A DNA stretch of 57,966 nt, taken from NCBI GenBank assembly GCA_937889545.1, contig CALAOT010000010.1, positions 1-57,966 on the forward strand, written 5' to 3'. Under the pieces are notes generated by a model. It worked only from the letters and a program-made list of their open reading frames with translations, ran no database searches and was not told where the DNA came from. The first letter of the stretch is position 1. Each line of letters opens with the position of its first letter. Positions 41,785 through 50,933 of this stretch are shown piece after piece. Made by a program: the position numbers and the translations under genes. This DNA is from an uncultured Opitutaceae bacterium (GTDB lineage Bacteria > Verrucomicrobiota > Verrucomicrobiia > Opitutales > Opitutaceae).

Positions 41785-42192
41785 ATGAAAAAGACCACTA
41801 AGACAGTAAAGACGCCCGCCCCGGCGACCAAGCTCACTGCGCCCGCCCCAGCGCGCAAATCCACCATCGCGCCCAAGATCAAGCAGGCTGCCGCGGCCTC
41901 GCTTGCTGCGCCTGCGATCATGGCCAAGCCAAAGGCGGCCGGGGTAACGATCACGGCGAAGGTAGACGTCGGGTTCGGCAACACCCTTTTCCTTCGCGGC
42001 AACGGCGCAGGCCTTAACTGGAGCAAAGGAACGCCACTCGCTTGCGTTTCGAGCGACACTTGGCGCGTCGTCCTTCCAAGGGCGGACAGTCCGTTTGCCT
42101 TCAAGTTCGTCCTGAACGACACCGCATGGAGCGCCGGCAAGGACTACCTTGCGGGTCCGGGGGACACGGTGACCGTCACGCCCGCCTTCTGA
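41785..42192 (+). CDS. Small protein with basic tail and starch-binding-like domain
   Basis: The 135-residue protein has two parts. Residues 1-52 are Lys/Ala/Pro/Thr-rich, resembling histone H1-like tails. Residues 53-135 look like an immunoglobulin-type carbohydrate-binding fold (CBM20/48-like): GNTLFLRGNGAGLNWSKGTP, SSDTWRVVLPRADSPFAFKF and WSAGKDYLAGPGD. No signal peptide is seen. The last 17 bp overlap the convergent acyltransferase gene. Confidence 0.7.
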   Translation: MKKTTKTVKTPAPATKLTAPAPARKSTIAPKIKQAAAASLAAPAIMAKPKAAGVTITAKVDVGFGNTLFLRGNGAGLNWSKGTPLACVSSDTWRVVLPRADSPFAFKFVLNDTAWSAGKDYLAGPGDTVTVTPAF

Positions 42193-42835
42193 CGGGAGCC
42201 GGCTTCCGGTCGGGATTGATTTCGGCGAGGCGCCCGCCCAGCTGGCGGGCCGCCTCGTCGCGGTCGTCGAGCGCTCCCGCCTCGACGGGCACGCAGCGCA
42301 TATGGACGCGCGAGAAGGGCTTCGGCACGTGGAATCCGTCCCAGCTCGGCAGCCTCCAGGACGACTCGTAGTCCATCCCCACGAGCATCACCCGCGCCCG
42401 GGCGCGGCGCGCAACGATCAGGGCGCCGGGCTTCATCTCGTACACGGGCCCCCGCGGTCCGTCCGGGGTGATGCCGACGTCGTTGCCATCGCGCAGTTCC
42501 TCGACGAGCGCGGTAGCGGCCTCGCGCCCGAGCCTGCTTGACGAACCCCTGACTGCTTTTAGGCCGGCGATGGAAAAGAATGTTGCCAACCAGGCGCCGT
42601 CGCGGCTCGCGCTCACGAGCCCGTAGAGCGGATGGCCGCCGCGAAAGCGCCGGACGAGCTCGGCGGCGACGAACAGCCGGTTGTGCCACAAGACGAAGAT
42701 GATCGGCTCGCCCAGGAGCGTGATGTTCCGAAGGTCCTCCGCGGGGAACGCCATCCGAAGCGTCATCGACCAAAGCCGGACGATTGCGGCCAGGGGCCAG
42801 GCCAGGGCCGGCCACCAAAGGGGGAGCCCTTGCAC
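42176..42835 (-). CDS. DUF374 lysophospholipid acyltransferase-like protein
   Basis: This 219-residue call belongs to the DUF374 branch of the LPLAT superfamily, often linked to lipid A or phospholipid acylation. Motifs are FVLWHNRLFVAAELVRRF, VSASRDGAWLATFF, RGSSSRLG and GITPDGPRGPVYEMKPGAL. The frame is open further upstream, but the GTG at 42835 gives a family-like N-terminus and avoids the divergent gene. An N-terminal hydrophobic stretch (WWPALAWPLAAIVRLW) may anchor it. Confidence 0.85.
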   Translation of the reverse strand: MQGLPLWWPALAWPLAAIVRLWSMTLRMAFPAEDLRNITLLGEPIIFVLWHNRLFVAAELVRRFRGGHPLYGLVSASRDGAWLATFFSIAGLKAVRGSSSRLGREAATALVEELRDGNDVGITPDGPRGPVYEMKPGALIVARRARARVMLVGMDYESSWRLPSWDGFHVPKPFSRVHMRCVPVEAGALDDRDEAARQLGGRLAEINPDRKPAPVRRRA

Positions 42836-42938
42836 GTGTCTTTCGGGGGGCGTATTCAGCGCCGCTCTTGTCTCGCATATGACGCGTGCCTGTCGAGCCG
42901 CATTGACGAGCCCGGGCTTTGCGGGCACCGAACGGGGA

Positions 42939-43466
42939 ATGATTGCTCCGTGCCCCCATCTGCCGCCGCCCCGGCCGGGTCTCGACTGGCGCGCGCTCAA
43001 CGCCTTCAGGGTCGGCGACCGCGGCCCGCGCTTTTATTGTGCCTGCCTGGAATACGCGAACGCGCTCTGGAGGCGGAGACTTGCGGCGAGGGCCATCCTT
43101 TGCCTCGACAGGGCCATGGGCGCGAACCTCGGGGGCGACGAGCCCGTGCTCTCGGAATGGCCGTTGCCGTACGCGGCCATGGCCTGGTTCATGCGGCACT
43201 CGCCCCAGGGGGCCTTCATCGGCAACCCGCGGATCCATTTCCAACATTATGCCGGTCGGATGAACGAGCCGCGCAAGCAGCAGCGCCGGTGGAGGGCCTG
43301 GGCATGCTGGGCGCTTGCAAGGAAGGCCATGCCGGATCTTCCGGGTGACCCGCGGCACAAGGTGCACATGCCCACGCTAAGACAGATTGAGGCGCGGCTT
43401 CAGAAACACGGGATCCCAGGCGAGGCCCTGCTCTGGAGATCTGAACTCAAGCATCTGGGCAAATGA
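42939..43466 (+). CDS. Conserved hypothetical protein
   Basis: This 175-residue protein is rich in Arg, Trp and Ala (RGPRFYCACLEYANALWRRR, RKQQRRWRAWACWALARK). It has no signal peptide and I recognise no family. I chose the ATG at 42939, which leaves 103 bp to the divergent acyltransferase start. It is the last core-like gene before the tRNA-Arg region. Confidence 0.65.
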   Translation: MIAPCPHLPPPRPGLDWRALNAFRVGDRGPRFYCACLEYANALWRRRLAARAILCLDRAMGANLGGDEPVLSEWPLPYAAMAWFMRHSPQGAFIGNPRIHFQHYAGRMNEPRKQQRRWRAWACWALARKAMPDLPGDPRHKVHMPTLRQIEARLQKHGIPGEALLWRSELKHLGK

Positions 43467-43473
43467 GGGAGAT

Positions 43474-43517
43474 TGGCGCGGTGGGCGAGACTCGAACTCG
43501 CGACCGACGATTTAGAA
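43474..43517 (-). tRNA. tRNA 3' half remnant, tRNA-Arg(UCU)-like
   Basis: On the minus strand the sequence runs from a TTTCTAA anticodon-loop-like segment (the first T is 43518) through a 5-bp T stem (GCGAG/CTCGC, loop TTCGAGT) to an acceptor strand CCACCGC and an encoded CCA. Its spacing equals that of the tRNA-Arg 130 bp away, segment by segment. The sequence 5' of the loop does not pair with the anticodon-stem strand, so no complete tRNA forms. This fits an integration scar with crossover in the anticodon loop. Confidence 0.55.
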
Positions 43518-43647
43518 AGAGTTCGACCTAAAAATAGGCCACTCATTAACCAACAATGGCATTAGAATTGTTATAACTCGCACATTCTTTATTATACCAC
43601 TTCAAATCCACCTCAATTCTTTGCTCACTTTGGGAGAGAGGGAAAAG

Positions 43648-43724
<77 letters not shown>

Positions 43725-44431
43725 GTGAACCTAGTCTGACCTTTTCAACTCCACTTTCAATCCGGCTTTTTCCTTCGGAGCCCGAGCGAAGTCGGATCGA
43801 AAATCTTGGGCAACTGCAAATCAACGCGCCAAGTCCGTCAGGCACCGTGCGTTGCAGTGATTGCCGACAGAACACTTCGTTCTAGTGAAACCCGGTCTCA
43901 TTTTTGACCTCCCCACCGGACTTGTTGGGTTGGTTCCTACCAGACCCCCTCTGGGCGGTCTGGAGACCTGGGCAGGATCAAAGAAGTCTCGTTGGACCTT
44001 AGGTGGTGTATAGGGTTGCTGGTCTTCGAGTGCTCCTGACCACAGGAATCGTCCAACGAACAACAACCCCACCCCTGATCATAGTTGGGTTTTTGTGTCC
44101 GTTCAGAAGAAGCATAGGAAGCAGAATTCAAACAGAGCTGACACGTTCTGATTCAGAACGGGAACGTGTGACCACCTTCCCCTCGACGGGCCGACATTAG
44201 CGGTTCCGTCTGAATCAGAGCCGGTGGACGGGGTGAATCGCATTAACTCACCCGCCGTCGGTATATACGGAAACCTGATGTGCAAAACTCGATTTCATGG
44301 GGACGAATCAGAGGCTGAATTGCCGGTTCGTCCCTCTCCCATTCAGAAGACATGACTACTTCTGTCGTGAGTGTCCATCTTCCCCACCATACTGGGCGGA
44401 GTTTTGTCACGAAGAGATGGGTTTCGCACAT
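43725..44431. other. Gene-free, hairpin-rich low-GC stretch
   Basis: No convincing gene is seen in these 707 bases, whose composition is clearly less GC-rich than the core genes. It holds several hairpins: CCAGACC/GGTCTGG (43940-43963); a perfect 17-bp palindrome CGTTCTGATTCAGAACG (44144-44160) inside 8-bp arms ACACGTTC/GAACGTGT (44141-44169); and a near 10-bp stem at 44227-44259. The motif CTGATTCAGA (44149-44158) recurs inverted at 44209-44218. It may encode a structured RNA or hold protein-binding sites. Confidence 0.4.
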
Positions 44432-45337
44432 TTAGGGCGCCCGACCGACGGGTGCGATCTCCTGATTTTCCAAAGTCATATAGGCGTGACCGCCCCTTCC
44501 CCCTTTCGAGGATAATACGAATCCGAGGTTCCCCAATCGATTTACCAAATTGATCCCACCGGGAGTGACTACAGATGTTTCCCTGCCATCCCACGCGGTC
44601 ATAGATATAGACGTTGCCGAATTCGGAGACGATTCCGACGGAATATGCATCCCAATCCAGGAGGCTTGCGAACGGTCTTCCGTGGACGCGCTTAAATGGA
44701 ACGATACAGGGAAAGGAATAGGGTCCATCCCCCGCCCCTGTACGCCATCGCTGAGAGTAATGAACTCCATAGCCCTGTTGCCGGCCTTCATCATTTGAGA
44801 TGCTAATCCGTCCCTGACGGAGGTTTTCGCCAGAAGCTTGTCGTGTTCGTCAGTCAGTGACTCATAGGCACCGGTTGCATCAATTCCCAACTTGGCGATC
44901 AGATAGGGGTTCTTCGCGTCGCCACCCAATCCGCTCTGGACGTACAATCCTGATGGCCCGTAGCTTGCCCAATGGTAGTTGTCGGCAGCTGTAGCGGGGA
45001 CGGAAACCTGGCCAATGGTAAGCGCCGCCCCCGACACGGTGCCTAAGGATACACTCGATGTGACTTCTGATTTGTCGGAAAAGGATTCCATCGAAAGCGT
45101 CGACCCGTTACCGACCGCCTTAATTTGGGCAACCGCCATGCCCTTATTGTTCACGATTTGCAGCCCGTGTGAAACCAGCAAGCTTCGGTCCTGTTCGAGT
45201 TGGGCCTCCATCTTTCCAAGTTTGTCTGTTAGGGATGATATTTGACTCCTTTGCTCTATGAAAAAAGCTGCTGCCACTGCGATGGCTGCTAAAGTTAGAT
45301 ATAGGTTCGCCGTCGCGCTGGTGGGTTTCATGGGCAT
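44432..45337 (-). CDS. Orphan membrane-anchored protein
   Basis: The 301-residue protein has one N-terminal membrane helix (LYLTLAAIAVAAAFFI), a short coiled coil (QISSLTDKLGKMEAQLEQDR) and then a long beta-rich, glycine/serine-rich outer part (LSMESFSDKSEVTSSVSLGT, PGGINLVNRLGNLGFVLSS). This resembles a trimeric or fibre-like surface protein, but I recognise no family. Codon use is less GC-biased than in the core genes, which suggests acquisition. It is followed by gene-free DNA. Confidence 0.6.
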   Translation of the reverse strand: MPMKPTSATANLYLTLAAIAVAAAFFIEQRSQISSLTDKLGKMEAQLEQDRSLLVSHGLQIVNNKGMAVAQIKAVGNGSTLSMESFSDKSEVTSSVSLGTVSGAALTIGQVSVPATAADNYHWASYGPSGLYVQSGLGGDAKNPYLIAKLGIDATGAYESLTDEHDKLLAKTSVRDGLASQMMKAGNRAMEFITLSDGVQGRGMDPIPFPVSFHLSASTEDRSQASWIGMHIPSESSPNSATSISMTAWDGRETSVVTPGGINLVNRLGNLGFVLSSKGGRGGHAYMTLENQEIAPVGRAP

Positions 45338-45379
45338 AGGTGTTGGATAGTGCGATATGGTGAGGTCAATAGTAAGTGT

Positions 45380-45817
45380 TCAGATTTCGGGCTGTAGATT
45401 GTCGTGGTCGTTTGCGACGGGTAGCAAGTGCATAGTGTCGGATCGGTTAACGGCTGTACGACCGATTGCTATAGGACGTTCGATATGGACTGCTGGAGTG
45501 AATGTTGGCGTGGCGTTTCTTCCCTGAGGGCCGAAGGAACAGGCAGCCAGATTAAGGTTATCTTCGTGAAAGAATACCGTACCGCCATGTCGCAATGTCG
45601 GTCCTAAAATGCAGTGAGCATCGATTCTTCCGACGAAATTACCGTCCTTCAAACGACGCTCAATAATTACCCAGTACCAAACGCCCTTCTCTGGATCGAA
45701 CACCTTCACCATCGATCCTCGGGTGATCTTATCGAAATCGGATTTTAGAGGGCGCTGATACTCCTCAGCCAGCTGAGCTACCGCTGCAAACCAATGCGAT
45801 GTCATCTGGCAAGACAC
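45380..45817 (-). CDS. Hypothetical protein, possibly DUF2314-like
   Basis: This is a 145-residue cytoplasmic protein. The central GSMVKVFDPEKGVWYWVIIE followed by RRLKDGNFVGRID and GGTVFFHEDNL resembles the beta-rich fold of DUF2314-like proteins, though the match is weak by eye. An alternative ATG lies 4 codons downstream. It is 42 bp upstream of the orphan membrane protein on the same strand, so they may be co-transcribed. Confidence 0.5.
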   Translation of the reverse strand: MSCQMTSHWFAAVAQLAEEYQRPLKSDFDKITRGSMVKVFDPEKGVWYWVIIERRLKDGNFVGRIDAHCILGPTLRHGGTVFFHEDNLNLAACSFGPQGRNATPTFTPAVHIERPIAIGRTAVNRSDTMHLLPVANDHDNLQPEI

Positions 45818-46094
45818 GGCGAGAATTGGAAGTTGTAACCCGTTTGTGCCGACCTATGGTCCCGGGATGCGCCAGCCATCGGAAGATAGGCAGGAAAGCG
45901 CCCGGATCGACCTTGTAGCGCGGGGCGGCGGAGTGCCATCATCGCCGTGAATCATCGGGAGTCTACCACGCCTTAGCAAAGAATCCAGGCGAGCAGCATC
46001 GCCGGTCCCTCAAGACGGACGAACGCAGGTTTGCCGGGCGACGGATGCGGTGGAAAATGCCTGCCGTGCGGCTGATTCTTAGATCGCCAGCTCC

Positions 46095-48803
46095 ATGGAA
46101 AAACGCTCTCGAGAAAATGAAGAACCGCCTCCGGATGCTCGATCCACATTGGTTGAATCCGGCCGCTATATTTCGGGCGAAGCAAAAGGGGCTCCCTGGA
46201 AGCGGATTCTCCAGGCCTCAATAATAGCAGTTGCGGGGCTTTGGATCTATTGGCCGGCAATCCATGGCAACTGGCTATGGGACGACGTCGGCCTGGTTGC
46301 CGGCAATGAGAGCCTGCGCAGCCTCCGGGGCCTTTGGGACATTTGGTTCTCGAGCCCCAGCTACGACTACTGGCCGATGAGTTCGACGGTGTTCTGGGCC
46401 GAATGGCACCTCTGGGGAGACCGGCCCGCCGCATTCCACGCCGTTGGGTTGGGCCTGCATTTGCTCAGCGCCCTCCTTGTGTGGCGCGTATTGGGCAAGC
46501 TGGGTCTCCGCTGGGCATGGCTGGCGGCGCTCGTATTCACAATTCACCCCCTCGCCGTCGAATCGGTTGCCTGGATCTCCGAGACCAAGAACACCCTTTC
46601 TCTGCTCTTCTTTCTGTTATCGCTGAGCGCCTACCTGGACTACGACCGAACCGGCAGGAGATCGGGCCACGTCTTCTCAATTCTATGCTTCTTGGCTGCG
46701 ATGCTGAGCAAGGCCTCGGTGGTCATGCTTCCCGTCACGCTCCTGCTCTATTGTTGGTGGAGGCGAGACCGGATTTCCTGGAATGACCTAGCGAGATTGG
46801 CCCCCCATCTCGCGATCGCCCTGGTTCTCGGCCTTGCGGCAATGCATTTCCAGTCTGCCCATGCGCCCGTGGACCCCGCCGTCGACTCCCGGGGCCCCAT
46901 CACACGGCTTGTGGGCGCCGAGACGGCGGCCGTTTTTTATCTAGGGAAGGTCTTTTGCCCGGTCGCCCTGATCCCAATCTACCCGCGCTGGGCCCTCGAC
47001 AAGTCGTGGCCCTTCGCCCTCCTGTCAGGGACATTCCTGGCGGCTGCGCTCTGGCTCATGTGCGCCCGCCGCAGCGGCTGGGGCCGGCATGCGCTCTTGG
47101 GCTTCGGCTTCTTCCTGCTCAACCTTCTTCCCGCGCTCGGCTTCGCAAGGATGACGTTCATGAACATCAGCTGGGTCGCGGATCACTTCGTCTATCTGCC
47201 GATGATCGGCATGATCGGGCTGTTCGTGCTTGGGGTGGAGGCGTGCCATCGGCGGCTTCCCGCCTTCCAGCAGCCGTTTCTCAGTTTTGCGGTGATCGCT
47301 CTCTGCGGCCTTCTGGCGTGCGGGAGTCGGCTTTGCGCGGCGCACTGGGAAGGCGCCGAAGCTCTGTGGTCGTACACGATCGATCGCAATCCAGGCGCCT
47401 GGATGGCCCAGTTCAACCTGGCGGCTGAGATTCACAAGGTTCCCGGCCGCCTGGCCGAAGCGATCGCCCATTATGAGGAAGCCGTGCGCCTCAAGCCCGA
47501 TTTCGCCGAGGCGCACAACAATCTTGGCCGGGCCCTCGAGGCGACTCCCGGGCGACTGAACGACGCGATCGGCCACTATGAGGAGGCGCTGCGGTTGGCG
47601 CCGGATTCTGCCGAGGCGCATAACAATCTCGGTGGCGCCCTTGAGGCGCTGCCCGGGCGACTGGATGAGGCGATCGCCCAATACGGGGAGGCGCTGCGCC
47701 TCAAGCCCGATTTCGCCGAGGCGCACAACAACCTTGGCAGCGCCCTCCAGTCGATACCCGGGCGGCTGAATAAAGCGGTTGCCCACTATGGGGAAGCGCT
47801 GCGCCTTAGGCCCGGCTTTGCCGAGGCGCACAACAATCTCGGTGGCGCCCTTGAGGCGATGCCCGGGCGATTGGACGATGCGATCGCACAATATGTGGAG
47901 GCGCTGCGCCTGAAGGCCGACTTTGTCCAGGCGCGCCTCAATCTCGCCCGCGTCCTGGGGAAGATGCCCGGGCGGTTGGACGAGGCGATCGCCCAATATG
48001 GGGAGGTGCTGCGCCTGAGGCCAAATCTTGCCGAGGCCCATTTCAACCTGGGTTGCGACCTGCAGAAGGCCCCCGGCCGGCTGGACGAGGCGATCGCGCA
48101 ATACAGGGAGGCGGTGCGGTTGAAGCCGGATTATGCCGACGCCTATTTCAACCTCGGCGTCGCGCTGGAGGCCATGCCCGGCCGGACGGACGAGGCTGTC
48201 ACCCAATATGAGGCAAGCCTGCGGCTCAGGCCGGGTTTTGCCCGGGCGCATTTCAATCTGGCCTGCGCCCTGGAAAAGGTGCCCGGCCGGTTGGACGAGG
48301 CGATCGCGCAATACAAGGAAGCGATTCGCCTGGAGCCCGATCTTGCCGAAGCGCATGGCAATCTGGGAAACGTCCTCGTGGAGCGTCCCGGCCGGTTGGA
48401 TGAGGCGATCGCGCAATACGAGGAGGCTCTACTCCTGAAGCCCGATGATGCCCGGGCGCACTACGGCCTTGGTTTCGCCCTGGAGAGGATGCCAGGCCAG
48501 TTGGATCGGGCGATCGCGCAATACGAGGAAGCGCTTCGCCTGAAGACCGATTATGCCGAGGCGAGCAACAGTCTTGGGATCGCGCTCTGCCGGACCGGAA
48601 GGATTCAGGCGGGGATCGGGTTCATCGAGGCGGCGCTTCGGTTGCACCCGGATTTTGCGCAGGCGCATCTTGCGCGCGCCTCCGCTTTGCTTCAGATTGG
48701 CCGCAGGGACGATGCGATTGCCGAGTGTGGCCAAGTCCTGCGGATGCGGCCAGACGATCCCGCGGCGCGCAGAATGCTCGAACTTATCCGGTCTTCGCAT
48801 TGA
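46095..48803 (+). CDS. TMTC-like membrane protein with TPR array
   Basis: The 902-residue protein joins about ten membrane helices (residues 35-430) to a soluble TPR array (450-900). The membrane part has the WLWDDVGLV acidic pair and FTIHPLAVESVAWISETKNT, typical of the bacterial relatives of TMTC O-mannosyltransferases. Eleven TPR units of exactly 35 residues start with PGR (consensus PGRLDEAIAQYEEALRLKPD), followed by two degenerate ones. The usual TPR is 34 residues. A paralogue runs off the right end of the window. The acceptor substrate is unknown. Confidence 0.88.
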   Translation: MEKRSRENEEPPPDARSTLVESGRYISGEAKGAPWKRILQASIIAVAGLWIYWPAIHGNWLWDDVGLVAGNESLRSLRGLWDIWFSSPSYDYWPMSSTVFWAEWHLWGDRPAAFHAVGLGLHLLSALLVWRVLGKLGLRWAWLAALVFTIHPLAVESVAWISETKNTLSLLFFLLSLSAYLDYDRTGRRSGHVFSILCFLAAMLSKASVVMLPVTLLLYCWWRRDRISWNDLARLAPHLAIALVLGLAAMHFQSAHAPVDPAVDSRGPITRLVGAETAAVFYLGKVFCPVALIPIYPRWALDKSWPFALLSGTFLAAALWLMCARRSGWGRHALLGFGFFLLNLLPALGFARMTFMNISWVADHFVYLPMIGMIGLFVLGVEACHRRLPAFQQPFLSFAVIALCGLLACGSRLCAAHWEGAEALWSYTIDRNPGAWMAQFNLAAEIHKVPGRLAEAIAHYEEAVRLKPDFAEAHNNLGRALEATPGRLNDAIGHYEEALRLAPDSAEAHNNLGGALEALPGRLDEAIAQYGEALRLKPDFAEAHNNLGSALQSIPGRLNKAVAHYGEALRLRPGFAEAHNNLGGALEAMPGRLDDAIAQYVEALRLKADFVQARLNLARVLGKMPGRLDEAIAQYGEVLRLRPNLAEAHFNLGCDLQKAPGRLDEAIAQYREAVRLKPDYADAYFNLGVALEAMPGRTDEAVTQYEASLRLRPGFARAHFNLACALEKVPGRLDEAIAQYKEAIRLEPDLAEAHGNLGNVLVERPGRLDEAIAQYEEALLLKPDDARAHYGLGFALERMPGQLDRAIAQYEEALRLKTDYAEASNSLGIALCRTGRIQAGIGFIEAALRLHPDFAQAHLARASALLQIGRRDDAIAECGQVLRMRPDDPAARRMLELIRSSH
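47442..48596 (+). repeat. Tandem 105-bp coding repeats (11 copies)
   Basis: Eleven 105-bp units, each beginning with a codon run for Pro-Gly-Arg/Gln, encode the TPR array. The units are similar enough at DNA level (for example repeats of GAGGCGATCGC) that copy number could change by recombination. Confidence 0.85.
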
Positions 48804-48846
48804 CCGGTCAGGCGGTGCGGCCCGCCGGGCGCGTCGCGACCGTTTT

Positions 48847-50064
48847 CTATTGGCCCGGCGCGTCGATCGCCTGCAGCACATGGCCCTTCGCGTCGAAGAA
48901 GGAGCTGGAGTCGGGCCCGCTGCCGCGGCCCGTGGCCCCGGGGACGAACGTGGCCTCCGGATGCCAATAGATGACGCCGATTCCGCGGCCGTCGGGCGCC
49001 TCTTTGACGGCCTTGATGAGGTCGACCAGGAACTGTCTCTGCCCCGCGGGCGTCATGGGCCACGCCATGTACTTCGATGCGTTGGGCGATGGACGGATAT
49101 CCCATGACGGATAGCCGGTTTCCACAATCATCACGTCCTTGCGATACCGGCGGATGGTCTCGCGGAGATTGGCCCGGACATTTTCCAGCGAGCCGTGCCA
49201 ATGCGGATAATAGCTCTGGCCGACGATGTCGAAGTCGACGCCTGCGGCGGTCAGGTGGTCAAAATACCAGCGGGTGACCGGCCAGTCGCCTCCGCAGTCG
49301 ATGTGGATGACAATGCGGACATGATCCCGGGCGGTTGTCGCCGAGCGGACGCCTCCAACGCCGGCCTTGATGATGCGGACCAGGTGATCCCACTGCCTGG
49401 CGTCATCGTACGGCTGCGGCGGCTCGATCACCTGCACCTCGCCCTCAAACACCTTGACGGTCGAGAGCGGAACCTTGACCTGGCCGTCGGGCCACAGCGT
49501 CCCGCCCGTGATCTCGTTGCCGACCTGAACGAAATCAGGGGTGGCGCCTTCGTCCTTGAGCGTCCTGATGACCTGTGCGGTGTAGCTTTCTGTCCGTTTG
49601 ACGAGCGCCTCGAAGCCGAGGCCGGCCCACGCGGCGGGCTTGTTCTGTTTCTGCGGGTCGGCCCACCAGTCCGAATAGTGGAAGTCGAGCATCAGGGTTC
49701 CGCCGGCGTCTTTGATCCGCTTGGCCAGCTTCGCGGTGTACTCGAGCCCGTTGAGGCCGTCCCGCGGATCAACCCAGATGCGCAGGCGAAAGCACGTCCA
49801 GCCGTGCTTCATGAAGATGGCCAGGGGATCGGAGGGCTTGTCTCCGTCCAGGTAAATGCCGCCGCGCCTCTCGACATCGGATAGCGTCGAGATATCGGCG
49901 CCCACATAGAACGGCGATGCCCCTGCGTCGGGCGGCGCAGGGTCGGCGGCATGGGTCGCGGGCCCGGCGGCCAGCAGGGAAAGCAGCGCGGCCATGAGCG
50001 CCTTCCGGCGCAGGGCGCGGTTTGCCGGCGCGATGCCGGTCGTGGTCTTTGCTCGGTCTTGCAT
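48847..50064 (-). CDS. GH53 arabinogalactan endo-beta-1,4-galactanase
   Basis: GH53 enzymes cut beta-1,4-galactan side chains of pectin. The 405-residue protein has a likely signal peptide (ALMAALLSLLAAGPATHA after a basic start). Family blocks are GADISTLSDVERRGG, DFHYSDWWADPQKQNKP, QVGNEITGG (acid/base glutamate) and IVETGYPSWD (nucleophile glutamate). It is expected in the periplasm or outside the cell. It is convergent with the TMTC/TPR gene, 43 bp apart. Confidence 0.92.
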   Translation of the reverse strand: MQDRAKTTTGIAPANRALRRKALMAALLSLLAAGPATHAADPAPPDAGASPFYVGADISTLSDVERRGGIYLDGDKPSDPLAIFMKHGWTCFRLRIWVDPRDGLNGLEYTAKLAKRIKDAGGTLMLDFHYSDWWADPQKQNKPAAWAGLGFEALVKRTESYTAQVIRTLKDEGATPDFVQVGNEITGGTLWPDGQVKVPLSTVKVFEGEVQVIEPPQPYDDARQWDHLVRIIKAGVGGVRSATTARDHVRIVIHIDCGGDWPVTRWYFDHLTAAGVDFDIVGQSYYPHWHGSLENVRANLRETIRRYRKDVMIVETGYPSWDIRPSPNASKYMAWPMTPAGQRQFLVDLIKAVKEAPDGRGIGVIYWHPEATFVPGATGRGSGPDSSSFFDAKGHVLQAIDAPGQ

Positions 50065-50519
50065 GGGTTTGGCTGAGGCTCAGGGGTACATTGGCTGCGG
50101 GCGGCGCCCAGCCCATCGGATCAATCTCCCCGCGTTGCCAAGGAGACCGGGGGCTCAGGCTTCGACTTTGCGGCCCATGTAGACTCCCGTGCCCCACCGG
50201 AGTCAAACGGTGAACGGATATCAAACCCCGCGATCTGGTGCCGCCGGACACCGTCGAGGCGGCATATTATCCCGGTGGGAAGCCCTGCGGGCATCGCAAG
50301 ACACTCCACATCGGGCGGTTTCAAGAGGTTTACCGTGTCATTACGATTCATATCTTATTGCGCAGGAATGATTAAAAGGAAGTATATAACCGGCGTTGGG
50401 CAGAATTACTCACTCGGGCGTGTTTATCTTCCCTTAAACATAAGAGGGTGTGAAATAGGGTCAGTTGCAGCAGGCAGTCCAAACAGAACATCAGCTTCAG
50501 ATAAAAAACCGATCCACAT
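50065..50519. other. Intergenic region between GH53 and pilin genes
   Basis: These 455 bp separate two divergent genes. The right half is AT-rich (50330-50519), where the pilin promoter should lie. A hairpin GACTCC/GGAGTC (50182-50204) overlaps an alternative CACCG/CGGTG pairing. Short open frames here show no protein-like features. Confidence 0.5.
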
Positions 50520-50873
50520 ATGAAGATCATAAAGAATAATACCAAGGGCTTCACCCTTGTCGAAATCATGATAGTCGTCGTCATCATCGGCCTCCTGGCC
50601 GCGATGGCGATCCCCGCCTTCCAAAAGGTCCGGACAAACTCGCAAGACAAAGCCGTCCTGAACAACGCCCGCCAAATCTCGGCAGGCGCCGACCAGTATT
50701 ACCTGGAAAATGGTGTCTCGACGGTGACACTTTCCGACTTGCTCGGACCTACCTCTTACGTAAAGGCGCTGAACTCGGTCGCGCACGAGACGTATCCCCA
50801 GGGCTTCTCGCAGGGCACGACGATCACGATCAGCTCGGTCGCAGGCACCCGCACGATCACCTACTCCCCGTAA
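50520..50873 (+). CDS. Type IV pilin-like / pseudopilin protein
   Basis: The 117-residue protein has a short basic leader ending KGFTLVEI, the prepilin peptidase site with G before the methylated F and Glu at +5. The hydrophobic helix IMIVVVIIGLLAAMAIPAFQ follows. The globular part includes ISAGADQYYLENG. It stands alone, followed by a strong terminator. The adjacent lipoprotein gene ends in a related pilin-like segment. Confidence 0.9.
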   Translation: MKIIKNNTKGFTLVEIMIVVVIIGLLAAMAIPAFQKVRTNSQDKAVLNNARQISAGADQYYLENGVSTVTLSDLLGPTSYVKALNSVAHETYPQGFSQGTTITISSVAGTRTITYSP

Positions 50874-50905
50874 TCAACACCGGGGACGTATTAGGCAGAT
50901 TCAAA

Positions 50906-50933
50906 GCCGCCCGCATAACGCGGGCGGCTTTTT
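50906..50933 (+). terminator. Rho-independent terminator after the pilin gene
   Basis: GCCGCCCGC (50906-50914) and GCGGGCGGC (50920-50928) pair perfectly over a 5-nt loop, followed by TTTTT. It ends a single-gene pilin transcript. Confidence 0.9.

Noticed and set aside
43821..44515. Several 60-83 residue open frames in the gene-free stretch
   Set aside because: Frames on both strands overlap each other, lack ribosome sites and show no protein-like pattern.
47025..48416. 463-residue minus-strand open frame across the TPR array
   Set aside because: It is repetitive only because it is antisense to the tandem TPR units.
46095..48803. CRISPR array, suggested by regular repeats
   Set aside because: The 105-bp units are coding, in frame and without spacers; they encode TPRs.
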